NCBI GenBank assembly: GCA_942159475.1
Contig: OW804099.1
Coordinates: forward strand, 13,456,162-13,520,161
From: Sthenelais limicola
Taxonomy: Eukaryota; Annelida; Polychaeta; Phyllodocida; Sigalionidae
Direction of reading: 5' to 3'
Length of the DNA stretch: 64,000 bases
Under the pieces are notes generated by a model. That model made no database searches. It worked only from the letters and a program-made list of their open reading frames with translations, and was not told where the DNA came from. The first letter of the stretch is position 1. Every line of letters starts with the position of its first letter. A program made the translations under genes and the position numbers. Below are positions 53,801 through 63,537 of this stretch, piece after piece.

Positions 53801-56615
53801 TGGTCTGTAATCATATCAATGTTTATGTAAGGGCTTATAGAGCGCCACCAACGGTGGCCGCTAAACACTCTACAATCAGTTAGCCCTGTGTCTTTCATGT
53901 AATTAATATCTTCCTGTATTTTCCCGCCGTTTTACTGTAACCAGGGAAATAAAGACAAAGGGTTTAGGGGTCAGTGGTACGGGTTGGACGTGGCTAAATC
54001 ATGGGGTTCCTTAATGGCGGACTAAGGCTACAAGAATCCAGGAAATCGAATTGTGGGTTAGTCAAGAGTAATGAGCTACAGTAAGGATTTCCTTACTGTA
54101 GCTCATTACTCTTGACCAACAGTCATAGAGCCATAGAGACGGTAAGGGACTGTGAAATTTTAAGGGGGGGGGGGGGGTAAGAGAATTTTCAGTACGTGCG
54201 CGTGTGTGTGGAGGGGGGGGGGGGCCTCTTTTTTGCACTCAGAACTACAATGATGATGGGGAGGGAGGGGGCTTGGGCAAGAAATTTTGCACAAGACATT
54301 AAGGGCGCGGGGGGGGGGGGGGCTTACAATTATGCACAAGAAATAATGGAATTCTTCACAAACTCTCCACTAGTGGTTAATTATGACTAGTCCCTTAGGA
54401 CCTTCAATGTATGATAATGAACATAATTCATACATTAGTGTGTACGGTTTATAGGTATTGCACAATTTGACTTATATATATAATATATTGCATATTATAT
54501 TGCATTTTTATTCAGAAACGACAATAACATTCCGAAATTGGATACTACTCTCAGCCTAAGCACGTCTTCCTGAGAGATCCATTTCCTACAAATATTTTGA
54601 TCTTACATACAGTTTTAAATTAGGATTATAGTTCTTGTAATTGACGCCTTGTCATTGTTCGTTTCTAAAAAGTTCTCTGAGATTCAGTTCACTGTCTTAA
54701 TTAAATTAATTCCGATACAATTATTCCACTGTCTGCTCTTCAAATGTCTTTTTTGTTTTCTATCTTCTACTTGTAACTAACACTACAGTAAATGTTTACA
54801 TGGTTATACGATTTCACCACACATTGAAATAAGATATATAATGAGGAGTAGACGCTATGTATATAGTGTTGTAATGTCAAAATGAATTATTATTGTATTG
54901 GCCTTAAAATGAATAAAAAATGAAAAATATCTAAAGATAAATCATAATTTAAAACAGCTGTAACAGAAAATAAACTGGAGAAAACCGTGCCACTAGATGG
55001 CGTCTGTGTTGACACCCACGTATAAAAATAATATGGTTTAACCACAGAATTCCCTGGAATTCTGTGGTTAAAGTGGCTAAGATGATCATTCAAGATGGAC
55101 ATAGCGTTTTTTTTTATTCAACATTTTTATACAGCAAGACATGACTATTTGTCCAGACCAAAGCTGACAGCATCTTTAATGATATTCTGCCTGGCGCTGT
55201 GTCTAGTGAGGTTTTAACTAACTAGGTGCATGACTATATAATGTAACTAAAAATAGGAACTAATAACATCAAAATGATAGTATAATCTATCAACATATAT
55301 ACATATGGTATTTAGTTAAAACTGTAGGCATATGATTCAGATGGATCCTAATATAGATGCACTTACTTTAGAATGATCGTTTTAGGCCTGGAATGCCTTT
55401 AATATCAATTAATCAATGCGATATGGGCGCGGCGACTGATGGACGTGACTCCACTTAAAACTTCTGTAACTAGGTCAATTCTCAGAGCGAGGTTGTGGGC
55501 TTCCCCAGGTCGAGTTATTTATAGATCATCAACTCTGCGCACGTGTTAGGCCAAACAAATAATAGGAAACACCTATTTCAGAGGCTATTAATTTTCTGAA
55601 CGATATTTTTAGTTTGAGATTTTTATTTTTGAAAAAAAAAGCTTGCAATATTTTTGGGTTTGCAACTTGTGATAAATTTACCTGAAACACATCACATTTG
55701 GTCCTATAAATGTTGGGGTAGCTGACAATAGTTCAGAAGTTTTCAAAAATATGGATCTCAATACATGTATTTTAATTTGATTTTTTTTTCAAGGCCTTGG
55801 AAGAATATATCTGATGTTCCTTGTTTAAATATATAACTGGATAGATTCTGTAAAATATCCTTAAAATACAGGAACTAAAAGGTATATAAATCAAGTTTAA
55901 TAATTGTGATGACAAAATTATGAGGAATAATCAATGCTTTCGCCAGGATTTTAGGATAACCATTTGATAAAGAAGAAATGTTTTTCTGTAAGATCAAGAC
56001 ATAGGATAAAATGCAAATGGACATAATTTAAGTTGATATGAAAAAATAACGTGGAAGAAATGAAAGATAGCAGGTTGTAGATAATATTTGAAGAGTGTTC
56101 CATAATCGTTAATGATAGTCTTAGAAAACAATGGGAATCAGACTGAGCTAAACTGGGGAATTTAAATATTTCTGCTGAAAATATAACTATCAGAATCTTC
56201 CTGTAGTTATAGCTTGCCCGGAAGGGCGCTCAGATAGTTTTTGATGACTTTTAAAGGACTCACAGCGAAAATTAATGACTTTTAAGGCCCTTAAAAACCC
56301 AAACTCAAAATTAATGACTTTTTAAGGACCGCGGGAACCATGAGATTGCCATTCGAACCGTTAAATTGGTATAGGCACACTGACACATAACAGCTAACAT
56401 TAAACACTATCATACCTAGAAACCAGTTCCTCAAAATTCCCGTCCGTTGACTTTCGTCGCATCTTTAGGAAAGTTTCGAGAGCTTGAAACGACCAGAGTC
56501 GGAACCTGTCCGGTGTCATGAGCCCCAGATCAACACTTGTTGAGCCATCTTCTCCAATATCGTCATCGGCTACGAATCTAGCCCTTGATTTTAACGTACG
56601 TCTTGTGTTTGGCAT
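47851..56615 (-). CDS. SAP-like plus SWIM zinc-finger protein, five exons, 334 aa
   Basis: Coding exons in gene order: 56416-56615, 52197-52463, 51043-51273, 49578-49708 and 47851-48026. All junctions are GT-AG and phases match (2, 2, 2, 1), giving 1005 nt with a stop at 47851-47853. Residues 34-75 ('LMTPDRFRLWSFQALETFL' to 'FEELVSRAFGAWEE') look like a SAP-type DNA-binding helix pair. A middle domain follows with 'LLPDPLTLQHGWVGEW' and 'QFHPISPSHTCAVY'. The SWIM finger has C228-x-C230 and C238-x-H240 ('CTCTAGLLGTCAHIAGLLF'), its two halves in separate exons. A basic, Gln-rich tail ends 'HYAMPFKE'. Related invertebrate proteins often go on to YqaJ and PHD domains; this one stops before them. 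The protein is probably nuclear and its function is unknown. Confidence 0.85.
48046..48290. mobile_element. MITE-like element, copy 1, beside the last SWIM-gene exon
   Basis: The left end 'atatgtgggtcagattttca' with 'gaaaatgtacaattg' is mirrored on the right by 'gaattgtacattttctga' (48260-48280). Copy 2 at 51917-52155 has the same ends and similar interior ('cattgatt', 'aggttaaactt' versus 'atattaaactg'). One arm also occurs alone near 57733-57763. It begins only about 20 bp upstream of the last exon's splice acceptor. Confidence 0.7.
48305..49570. other. Intron 4 of the SWIM gene, remaining sequence
   Basis: AT-rich intron DNA. Near 48315-48350 lies a reversed LINE tail ('aaaacaaattttattcagga'). 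Near 48580-48720 a segment repeats 'ggttgtcca' and 'cttgtcca' motifs in both orientations, resembling the interior of non-autonomous CAGGG-ended elements. No extra exon is seen. Confidence 0.5.
49722..50300. repeat. GTGAGTGA-type minisatellite, seven units
   Basis: Seven units of about 80-86 bp: 'gagtgagtgagattggttgc', 'attacgcccttatcaacaca', 'tttaatatggttatatcaag', 'ggcgggagagctgagagg'. Variation includes tttggtt/attggtt and cccttatc/ccctaatc. The array lies in intron 3 of the SWIM gene, starting about 14 bp upstream of the acceptor of exon 4 as read on the minus strand. Confidence 0.93.
50300..51008. repeat. AGAGATAGAG minisatellite, about 12 units
   Basis: Units of about 55-75 bp read 'acccaggaaatagagataga', 'gaagaagggagagagacaga' and 'aaggcactttatggtctt', the same sequence that follows single GTGAGTGA units elsewhere. 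Here the tail part has expanded on its own, next to the expanded head part. It fills the rest of intron 3 up to the donor of exon 3. Confidence 0.92.
51310..51915. other. Intron 2 of the SWIM gene, dispersed repeat DNA
   Basis: No coding exon is seen. 'ggtaacggcagggagaactg' near 51863 recurs as 'ggtaacggcaggaagaaatg' near 53534, each followed by 'aagtctgta' or a similar tail, so another dispersed element ends here. A region at 51545-51600 carries 'cgttgttgctttacgcccta', a decayed GTGAGTGA-type unit. Confidence 0.5.
51917..52155. mobile_element. MITE-like element, copy 2, beside SWIM-gene exon 2
   Basis: Left end 'atatgggtcagattttcaga' and right end 'gaattgtacattttccacaa' followed by 'atctgatccatatg', an inverted repeat of about 20-30 bp with small gaps. 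Related to 48046-48290. Its right end is about 40 bp from the donor of exon 2. Confidence 0.7.
52740..52815 (+). repeat. Retroelement 3' end with (TTATC)n tail
   Basis: 'tatggcaaataaagaattatc' is followed by four to five copies of TTATC. Simple-repeat tails after an AATAAA-like signal are typical of LINE and SINE insertions. It lies in intron 1 of the SWIM gene. Confidence 0.6.
53235..53460. repeat. G-rich dispersed element, copy 1
   Basis: Contains several G runs of 10-13 (near 53240 and 53330), 'ctttttttgttgcactct'-type and 'gcaagaaatttgtgcaagac' segments, and ends 'agcggttaattatgaactgt'. Copy 2 at 54150-54395 shares the whole order with small changes. Both lie in intron 1 of the SWIM gene. 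Confidence 0.8.
54061..54116. repeat. Perfect 27-bp palindrome with 2-base loop
   Basis: The arms 54061-54087 (gtcaagagtaatgagctaca followed by gtaagga) and 54090-54116 are exact reverse complements separated by tt. There is no tandem structure. It could be a recent foldback, a MITE relic or a product of inverted duplication. Confidence 0.95.
54150..54395. repeat. G-rich dispersed element, copy 2
   Basis: G runs of about 14, 11 and 14 (near 54164, 54213 and 54309) with 'gcaagaaattttgcacaaga' and the same 'gtggttaattatgac' end as copy 1. Such tracts could form G-quadruplexes. Confidence 0.8.
54400..56399. other. Intron 1 of the SWIM gene, 5' half
   Basis: AT-rich intron DNA with no exon candidate in the required phase. 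Features seen are a TA-rich tract near 54475, a reversed LINE tail 'tttttattcagaaacgacaa' near 54507, a perfect palindrome at 55037-55072, and another reversed tail at 55108-55140. The rest appears unstructured. Confidence 0.5.
55037..55072. repeat. Perfect 17-bp palindrome with 2-base loop
   Basis: 'tttaaccacagaattcc', then ct, then 'ggaattctgtggttaaa': exact reverse complements. It is the second near-perfect hairpin in this intron; the first is at 54061-54116 and the two sequences are unrelated. Confidence 0.95.
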
Positions 56616-56904
56616 GTTTACCTTCTGCCAATTGACAGGAGACTACTTCAGAGGTAGGCTACACTGCAAAATGATTAGAAACTCGCGCTATCACTGGACA
56701 AACTTCTGTGTGCGCGGACTGGGAAATGTCTCTATTATCGCCCACCCACCACGTTGGCGCTGGTGCTGCCACTAGTGAGCCACTATTGAACTACTGTGAG
56801 TAACTCCTGAGCCACTCACTAGTGGCACTAGTGTCGCGTCTTCCTGTTGACATCTTCCTGTTTATTAACACGTGTGGGCGAGTGGGAGACGGACGTTAAT
56901 TATT
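56616..56904. promoter_or_regulatory. Putative bidirectional promoter
   Basis: The minus-strand SWIM gene's ATG is at 56615 and a plus-strand splice donor (TATT|GTAAGT) at 56905 ends what is probably the non-coding first exon of the gene coding from 58746. The interval is richer in CG dinucleotides than the surroundings ('actcgcgcta', 'gtgtgcgcgga', 'cacgttggcgctgg', 'agtgtcgcgtctt') and has no TATA box at a convincing place. Start sites are not determinable from sequence alone. Confidence 0.5.
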
Positions 56905-58721
56905 GTAAGTACCAGCTTTTAATTACTAGTTTATAATTATTACTTTGTCAAGTTCGTGAAGGGCAGGGGGTGAGCGCAGATACTTTATATATATACATGT
57001 AGACGTTGTGGGTACGTAGAGAGACTGTAATTATTGCCCGTGGTTTAGAGAGCGTGAGCAGCTAGTTTGCTCCATGGCCTCAAGTAGGAAGTGGCGGGAA
57101 ACTCCACAGGTTGTTCCTCGCCTCCTCCAGTGGATGGGTGCGGGTTGTTTGTACATGTGAATGGTCCCTACCTCTACATATTTACTGTATTAAGTACATT
57201 ATGGTGAATTAGGCTGCAGTTATAAATACTAGCTAGGCCTATAGGGAGAGACGGCCTCCGCTCATCTGGTCACGTGACAGTGCATCCACACGGGCAGTGG
57301 GCCGGTACTTGGGGGACTCTGGCCCTTGACGACCATAGCAACCAAGCTTAAAATCTCCAACTTTCCCCCTCGATTTCTTAAATTATACACAATTGTCGGA
57401 AAAACGGAACCAGCGACTGCAATGTATGAACAATACTTGATATATACATGTATGCTCATAGCATTTTGACCCGTTTATGTATGGTTTCAAAGGGGTTGAA
57501 AACAGGTATTTTAGCGTCAGCGCCTATGGCACTCAGCTGGTGTATTCACCCGAGTTTTTGCTGCCGATCGTAGCGCCACCTGTAAATACCCGGATTCTCG
57601 TCTTAAAGAATATTATCTGGTATATTGCATTTACGTGCATTGATTAAAATTATCTTTTGGTGTACAACTGAAACCGTATTTTTAACCTCATTTTTGCGGG
57701 TGGTTTTGTTGGGTTTAATATTTGATAGGATTAGTGAAGGTGAATTGTACATTTTCTGACGCCCTGAGCTGTATGCTATTGATCAGTCAATGATCAGGGA
57801 GTGCTGTTTTTATGTCAGTTTTTATTTGACTTATTTGGCTATGCATGATTTAGCTATCGTTAAATTTGAGGTTACATAATCATTATTAATGATAATAGTG
57901 ATGTCAGATCATAAATTAGAACTAGTCCAGGGGAATAATTAAGCTTGTGCCATATCAGGGGCTGAAGAGGGTAAATCCAATTGTATGATACATTACATGA
58001 TATTCGGGACATGATATTAATAATTAATAATCAAAAAACTATAGATATAGGCTTAGTTTTATGAAATAAATAACTTAATAAGGCCAACAACAAAAACTAG
58101 GTGTGTTTCCCATTTATTTGGATCGGAAACAACCTATTTATTTTGTGATCCTAGGAAGTAGGGGTAGGGTAGCTATGGGTAATTTTAACCTTCAAATCAA
58201 GGATTTACATAGCTTAAAAAGATTGTGATACATTTTATATCTTTGCTGTATGATAGAAATGGTATAAACAGCACTATTGTAATTGTTTGACAGGTCTTGT
58301 ATAGTTTTATTAAATTAATTAATTTCAAATAAAATCCTGGAAATGTGTCTTCCATCATCAGTGCATATTTTCTCTTCCAAAGGTAGGTTAGTACTTAGAA
58401 AATGTTTTTTTTATTAAGAAACAATCATTCAGAAACTGAAAGCACAATTATCTCATGACAATTGAAACTTGTTTTGAACCAGAAGAATGTACTTTTAAGG
58501 GGGTTTTTGGTTAGGGGGTTTGTGTTCTTGCTTTTAACAGTTAATTTTTTGGTAAAAAAAAATATGATAAGACAATGTAAAAAAAACATTAGGCAAGGTG
58601 ATAAAACCGGTTAGTTCGGTAAGGTTTCTTGGGGCTGGGGAGGTGGACCAAATGCAGACCTATTTTCTCTTGGCCTAATGGAGCATTTAATGTTTAGTTC
58701 ATGGTTGACATTTTGTTGCAG
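56905..58721 (+). other. Intron 1 of the plus-strand gene
   Basis: Bounded by a GTAAGT donor at 56905 and a 'tttgttgcag' acceptor ending at 58721. It contains one arm of the MITE seen at 48046 and 51917 (near 57733-57763), a 'cgtagcgccacctgtaaata' repeat near 57570, and reversed LINE-tail-like poly(T) near 58407. No other exon was recognised. Confidence 0.5.
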
Positions 58722-59438
58722 GTTGAATGTTGATTAGGAGCAGCCATGACAGCGAGTATGAATGACAAGGAGAACATGGAGATGGTGCTGGTGGAGGTGG
58801 TGGACAATACAGACGTCTTCCTCCTCAAGTTCTGTCAGAATGTAGCAGCTCAGAGCAGCTCTAATTACTCAGCCCCACTTACTGGTGCTGCGACCAAGTC
58901 CAACCATGCTCAGTCCATAGCTAATGTGCGCTCTGCCGACTCTCCTTTACCACTTTCTGCTTACAACCTTCAGACAGAACACAACTACACTCGTCCCGCA
59001 GGTGTTAGCAATACAACTGGATGCTCTCTGCTCTCCCCTCCACCTGTGCTCAGTCTTGCTCCCAATTCTGGACACTCTCTGCTCTCCCCTCCATCTGTGC
59101 TCAGTCTTGCGCCCAATTCTGGACACTCTCTGCTCTCCCCTCCATCTGTGCTCAGTCTTGCTCCCACCTCCAGGCGCTCTCTGATCTCCCCGACGACAGT
59201 TGCTACTAAGAGAAAGCTCACCGACAAGGCCAGCCATGATAGACGGCAGAAGAAGAGCCTTCTGACTGCCTCCTATGCAGACTGGGAACTGGTTAAAGAC
59301 AACGGTGAGGCGGTACACATCAAGAGTGAACCTGTGGACCCTGAGGAACAACTCCAGGGCAACATAACTCACCACTCAACCAGTCCTGGTGAGGCACAAA
59401 CCAGCAACAAACATTCCTACCAACAACAACAGTCACAG
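58722..59438 (+). CDS. First coding exon of a Ser/Pro-repeat nuclear-type protein
   Basis: The exon runs from an AG acceptor (58721) to a CAG|GTGAGC donor (59439). ATG 58746 has a good context (gccATGa) and an in-frame TGA 15 bases upstream (58731), so it is the start. The exon gives 231 codons in phase 0. The N-terminus is acidic ('ENMEMVLVEVVDNTDVFLLK'). Residues about 95-145 hold three and a half copies of a 17-residue repeat (SLLSPPSVLSLAPNSGH, 51 bp per unit). A basic patch follows ('KRKLTDKASHDRRQKK'), then a sumoylation-like IKSEP near residue 190 and a Gln-rich end. Composition fits a transcription-related protein, but no domain is recognised. The gene continues past the exon; later exons were not found in this window. 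Confidence 0.7.
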
Positions 59439-59469
59439 GTGAGCAGGCAGCAGGCATTTTATTTTTGTT

Positions 59470-60945
59470 TTGTTTTTGAAAAGGTTTTATTCAAGTATAA
59501 CCTGCCCTCGTGGCTCTTACAAATCTAAGACAAGGTTAATATTGTGTCCCTTATATTATGTAGTTTTTTTGGTATTTTCCATATTTTCTATCACTCAGCA
59601 GACAAATCTAACTGTAACAACAGGACATTCAAAAAATGAACATTTAACTGGCATTTCTCATGACAAAAAGGCGAAATAAACATTATATAGATTACAAATA
59701 CCCAATTTCTCCAAGCAGCCTTTTCCACCTCTTTATGTAAGGTCTTTTTGGCCCTTGTATGTTAGTATTATATTCGAGCATCCTCATATTCAAGTTGGCT
59801 TCATTGAGGAAGGCCACAAAAACAATCTCATTGTTGTGAAACAATTTGTCGATAGATATAATATTTCGCGAAGGTCACTATCCAGTTCAGGAAATCTCTC
59901 TGTGTACATTCACCACTCTAGCCCAGCAAGATATTGGTACAATTGAAGTCGTCGGCATTGAAATTTAACAATAAAACACTATTATGCACCCACTCTTCCA
60001 ATCTTCTCCATAAGGCTTTAGGCTTTTCACATAGGATAAAAAAGTGATCGATAGTGTCAATCTCATCGCAGAAAGTACATGTAGATGTATTTTTATACCT
60101 GATTTGAGTTAAATAAGCATTGCAACCAATGGTTCTGTGCATAATTCTAAACTGTAACGCTTGCCATTTGGCTATTTTGCTACATTCGTACGGAATTATG
60201 AATTTTCTTTTCCAAATATCTTTGGCGCTTATGAAACCTTCATAGCTTAACACTTCATTCCAACCATCTAACTTTTCATATTCAGCCTTCTAAAGAGTTC
60301 TTAGCTAGCTCTCTATATACATATTTATTTTGGAAATCGTTGATATAGGACATCTTCTTGTTTATCTTGAAAATAACACCCTTTTTCTTTGGTACAGCAA
60401 AGTTTTCAGAGACCAGCTTTCTTAACCAGCTTCTTGGAATGGCTGAAACTAATTTTAATCTATCTGAAACATCACAATGAATCCCATATTTACTCTTCAA
60501 CTCCTCTGTCGACATGATTTTTTTTTCATCATTCAGAAGATCCCCGATGTTCACTACCCCACTGTCTTCCCAAACATCATTTTTGAGTACTTTTTCTCCT
60601 TTTGTAATGAAGTGATTGGACCAGATTCTTTCGAGGTATATTTCTTCCCCAGTGACAGGTTCTACATTATAATACACATCATTCCATATATACAGAATAC
60701 ATCAGTATAGAAACCACTCATGGTTTTCTGGGGCATACATTTATTTAATATTATTCGATTCATTTCTTCACCATAAAAAGCCTCAGATATTCCAACCCAT
60801 TTCAGTTGGTTACATGTTAACATCCGTTGAATCCATTTGATTCTGTTAGTCTGCATAATCTCGTCGATACATCTCACATTGAGGCCCCCATTTTCGAAGC
60901 TTTGTTTTAAAAAATCATTGCTGATTTTGACCCCCCTTTTCCATT
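59470..60945 (-). pseudogene. L1-like LINE, 5'-truncated, in the intron of the plus-strand gene
   Basis: Read on the minus strand: 'GVKISNDFLKQSFENGG' and 'QTNRIKWIQRMLT' (60940-60800); after a one-base shift near 60690 'EEIYLERIWSNHFITKGE' and 'GVVNIGDLLNDEKKIM' with 'LVSAIPRSWLRKL' (60640-60410); then 'WKRKFIIPYECSKIAKWQAL', 'QFRIMHRTIGCNAYLTQIRY' and the zf-RVT finger 'CTFCDEIDTIDHFFILC' (60210-60020). The reading decays to about 59700 and the element ends in a reversed A-rich tail ('tttttgaaaaggttttattc', 59475-59490). It has the same finger type as at 4818-5654 but a different sequence. Confidence 0.8.
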
Positions 60946-61035
60946 CATTTTATTTTACTTTCATTGGCGTACAGGCTGCATGTTGTTAATTTGTATCACC
61001 ATGAATCTGTTTCTAATTGTCACTAGTTTACCATT

Positions 61036-62427
61036 TACTGTAAATGTATTTATTTTCGTGTAGATAAATTTTTGCACACTAAGTACTTTAACACCTTTTC
61101 GCACGGATTTAAATTCGCACAGCAAGGAAATCTCACGCATTGTTCATGCAATAATTATACCTTTCATGCTGGACCGACCGGCGACAATGGCATAATTAAT
61201 TAATTATGCAACTGCATAAAACCCAAGCAAGAAGCATCGCCACATTCCGCCATCGGCGATGCATTAGCACTGTACAACTTCCTCTATGATCGGGGAACCC
61301 ACTCTATTTCTCATTGTCCAACACCAACCAGTTACATGACTGCCTAAGTTATAGCCTTAGGGAGAGATTGGACCAAGATTTTTTAGGTATTACTGGTATA
61401 GTTACGGCGTTACAGACCTGTCCTGTTTAGGCTTCAGCTTCAGGAACACTCGCAATCAGACATTGTTGTGGTCCTTACACCTTGTGGCAATGTGGTAAAC
61501 TAACAGCAAGTGCCAGGAATGGTTTCTCACCCTCCCATGAGGTAGCGCCACCGTATGATGTGTAAAACAGCGCCACGTCGGCGCTTGTTTTTCACGTTGA
61601 CTTAACATTAAAATTACCCGATTTTGGAGGAGGGTGGGCGGGACAGAAAGGAGAATGGTGGGCGGGATGGTGGGCAATGTCTGCCTACAAAAACAAAAAC
61701 GTAAATAGCCCAAGACTTCCCCTCAAACTCTGACGATAGGCCTCGATCTGGTGCCATCACACTCTCTGGACCAAGCGCAACCAACCCGCCCCCTACAGGG
61801 CGGATTTAGACCACCTTTAAACTTCCTTTCGTTGCTCCATTACCCCTGGTATTCTCAGTTAGACAGAACTCCCATCCATCGACCTGTTTTTTATGTTTTC
61901 CCATCTAAATGGGTACCATTACATCGTCTGAATGGCAAGTTTTGTTCCTCATGAGGCCTTTTCAGGGGACGACTTAGGTATAATGTGGTACAGGAAAGTT
62001 GCAATTTTAAATATAAAGATTGGTTTTGTCTCCCACCCCTGTCGCACCTCTCACACACACACTGCACCTTCACTCACTCACATAGCCCAGTACCACACAC
62101 TGCCCCTCCCGCTGCCTGCTACTGCCTGCCACTAGTGTGTGTGTAGCCTTGCCTCAAGGCTACACACACACTAGGCAGGTAGGCAGTCAGGTATCAAACA
62201 CTAACCCATGGATTCTAATGTGAAGGCAGGAGTGAAGGGTGGGTGGCTGGTGGGCATGCAGTGTTATTCAAGGTGAGAAAAACGACAACTATAAGAACAA
62301 AAACAAATAAGTACAGCAAGCAAAAGTACTAGCGGGTAAAATTTCTGGACTTATTTTCGCGCACAAAGATGGGTGCGCTAAAATAGCGAAAAATAAATAC
62401 TGCGCAAACATTAATACATTTACAGTA
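61036..62427. mobile_element. 1.4-kb DNA element with TACTGTAAATG ends
   Basis: Left end TACTGTAAATGTATT (61036-61050) and right end AATACATTTACAGTA (62413-62427) are exact reverse complements. Interior similarity continues ('tattttcgtg', 'tttttgcaca' against 'tgcgcaaaca', 'aaaataaata'). Flanking bases are compatible with a TA or T duplication. No transposase frame is present. Inside are CG-rich arms near both ends and a perfect hairpin at 62132-62174. Likely non-autonomous. Confidence 0.7.
62132..62174. repeat. Perfect 20-bp hairpin inside the TACTG element
   Basis: 'ctagtgtgtgtgtagccttg', loop cct, then the exact reverse complement. Flanking 'ctgcctgctactgcctgcc' and 'gcaggtaggcagtcagg' are also partly complementary, extending the stem imperfectly. 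Confidence 0.9.
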
Positions 62428-62824
62428 TATTTTTTTATCTTTTAGAAGCCCTGTAACAAAGGAGAATAAAATCATACTGAAATGTCTTACCTTTGAATAT
62501 TAAATTAGTTGAAGAACCTAAGATGTTCAAGGAGGCAGTAAAAAAGATGATTTGTTCTAAGTCATTTGAGACTAGAAATTGGGACATCCCTGACCCAACT
62601 GAGTTGATTTTATATTGATTTCTGTACCTTCCAATCTCCCAAGTTCATTCTCAATACCTAGAAATTGACCCTTTTGTGTATGAAGTGTGTCACCTTGGAC
62701 AGTTCTATTTTTGTATGTCAAACTCAGTGACACAGCCCCCAGGTTATGCTTTTTACAATTTTCTTATCGCTGTAAACTCCAAGTATTTGAGTATCGCTTT
62801 TCCTATTATTTTGCCTTTTGTATA

Positions 62825-63537
62825 CAGGGTTCACGAAACACGGTCGCCCGCTCGCCCCAGGCGACCAGAATTTGGTAAGGACTAGTAGATCCTACCTGGC
62901 CACTCATCCTGTGGGCGAGTGGAGATTTTGCGGGAATTTAGACCCTTTTTACCTACTCTAAAGGCCTGCCGAAATATTGCATTAATAACTTAATATATAA
63001 GGTTTTGTGTCAGAACTTGTAAAAGTTCCCACCATGGTGAAAGAGAAGAGAGGGTGAGAGTGTAGGAGGAGTGGGCAGAGGAGTGGGTAAGAGGGAGGAG
63101 GGGGCATAGAGGAGGGAGAGAGAAAGAGCAGTGAGCGGGAAGGGAAGAGAAATGAGACAAGAAAGAACCCCTTGGATTTTCGTTAGTCCCTCGCTCAAGG
63201 CATAGGGCAGGGGCGGTACCAGAAGGCAGGTCTAGGGGGGCACACTTGAGGTCAAAATCTTCTGAATTTGCCTGTTTGGAATGTTATTGCAATGCATATC
63301 AGTTAATTTGCCTTTCCATGAAACCTTGTGTAAGAATTTACAATCTTTTTAATTTGCCCTGTATTGGTGCTCGTAAGTGTGGACGAGTGCACCAGCAATG
63401 GTACTTGTCCACAGCAAAATGTACTCGTTATTTACGAGGATATTGTAAGGACTACCAGATTCCAATAAGGACTAGTGGTTTTTATACTCTACTAGTCCTG
63501 TGGGCGAGTGTATGATGACCACGTTTCGTGAACCCTG
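62825..63537. mobile_element. 713-bp non-autonomous element with CAGGG ends
   Basis: Left end CAGGGTTCACGAAACACGGTC and right end GACCACGTTTCGTGAACCCTG form an inverted repeat of about 21 bp with two mismatches. Flanking gtata (62820-62824 and 63538-63542) is a 5-bp target duplication. The interior repeats 'gggcgagtg', 'ggactagt' and 'actagtcctgtgggcgag' phrases near both ends and an A/G-rich stretch at 63040-63140, and has no gene. It is similar in style to the CAGTG-ended MITE at 16024-16245, which also shows a 5-bp duplication. Confidence 0.85.

Noticed and set aside
54196..54390. Gly-rich 64-codon frame
   Set aside because: Produced by poly-G runs of a dispersed non-coding element.
58947..59375. 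Minus-strand frames of 80-142 codons opposite the 58722-59438 exon
   Set aside because: Mirror of the 51-bp coding repeat. The plus strand has start context, an upstream in-frame stop and splice sites.
63010..63198. Pro/Ser/Leu-rich minus-strand frame
   Set aside because: Antisense of an A/G-rich stretch inside a non-autonomous transposon; composition-driven.
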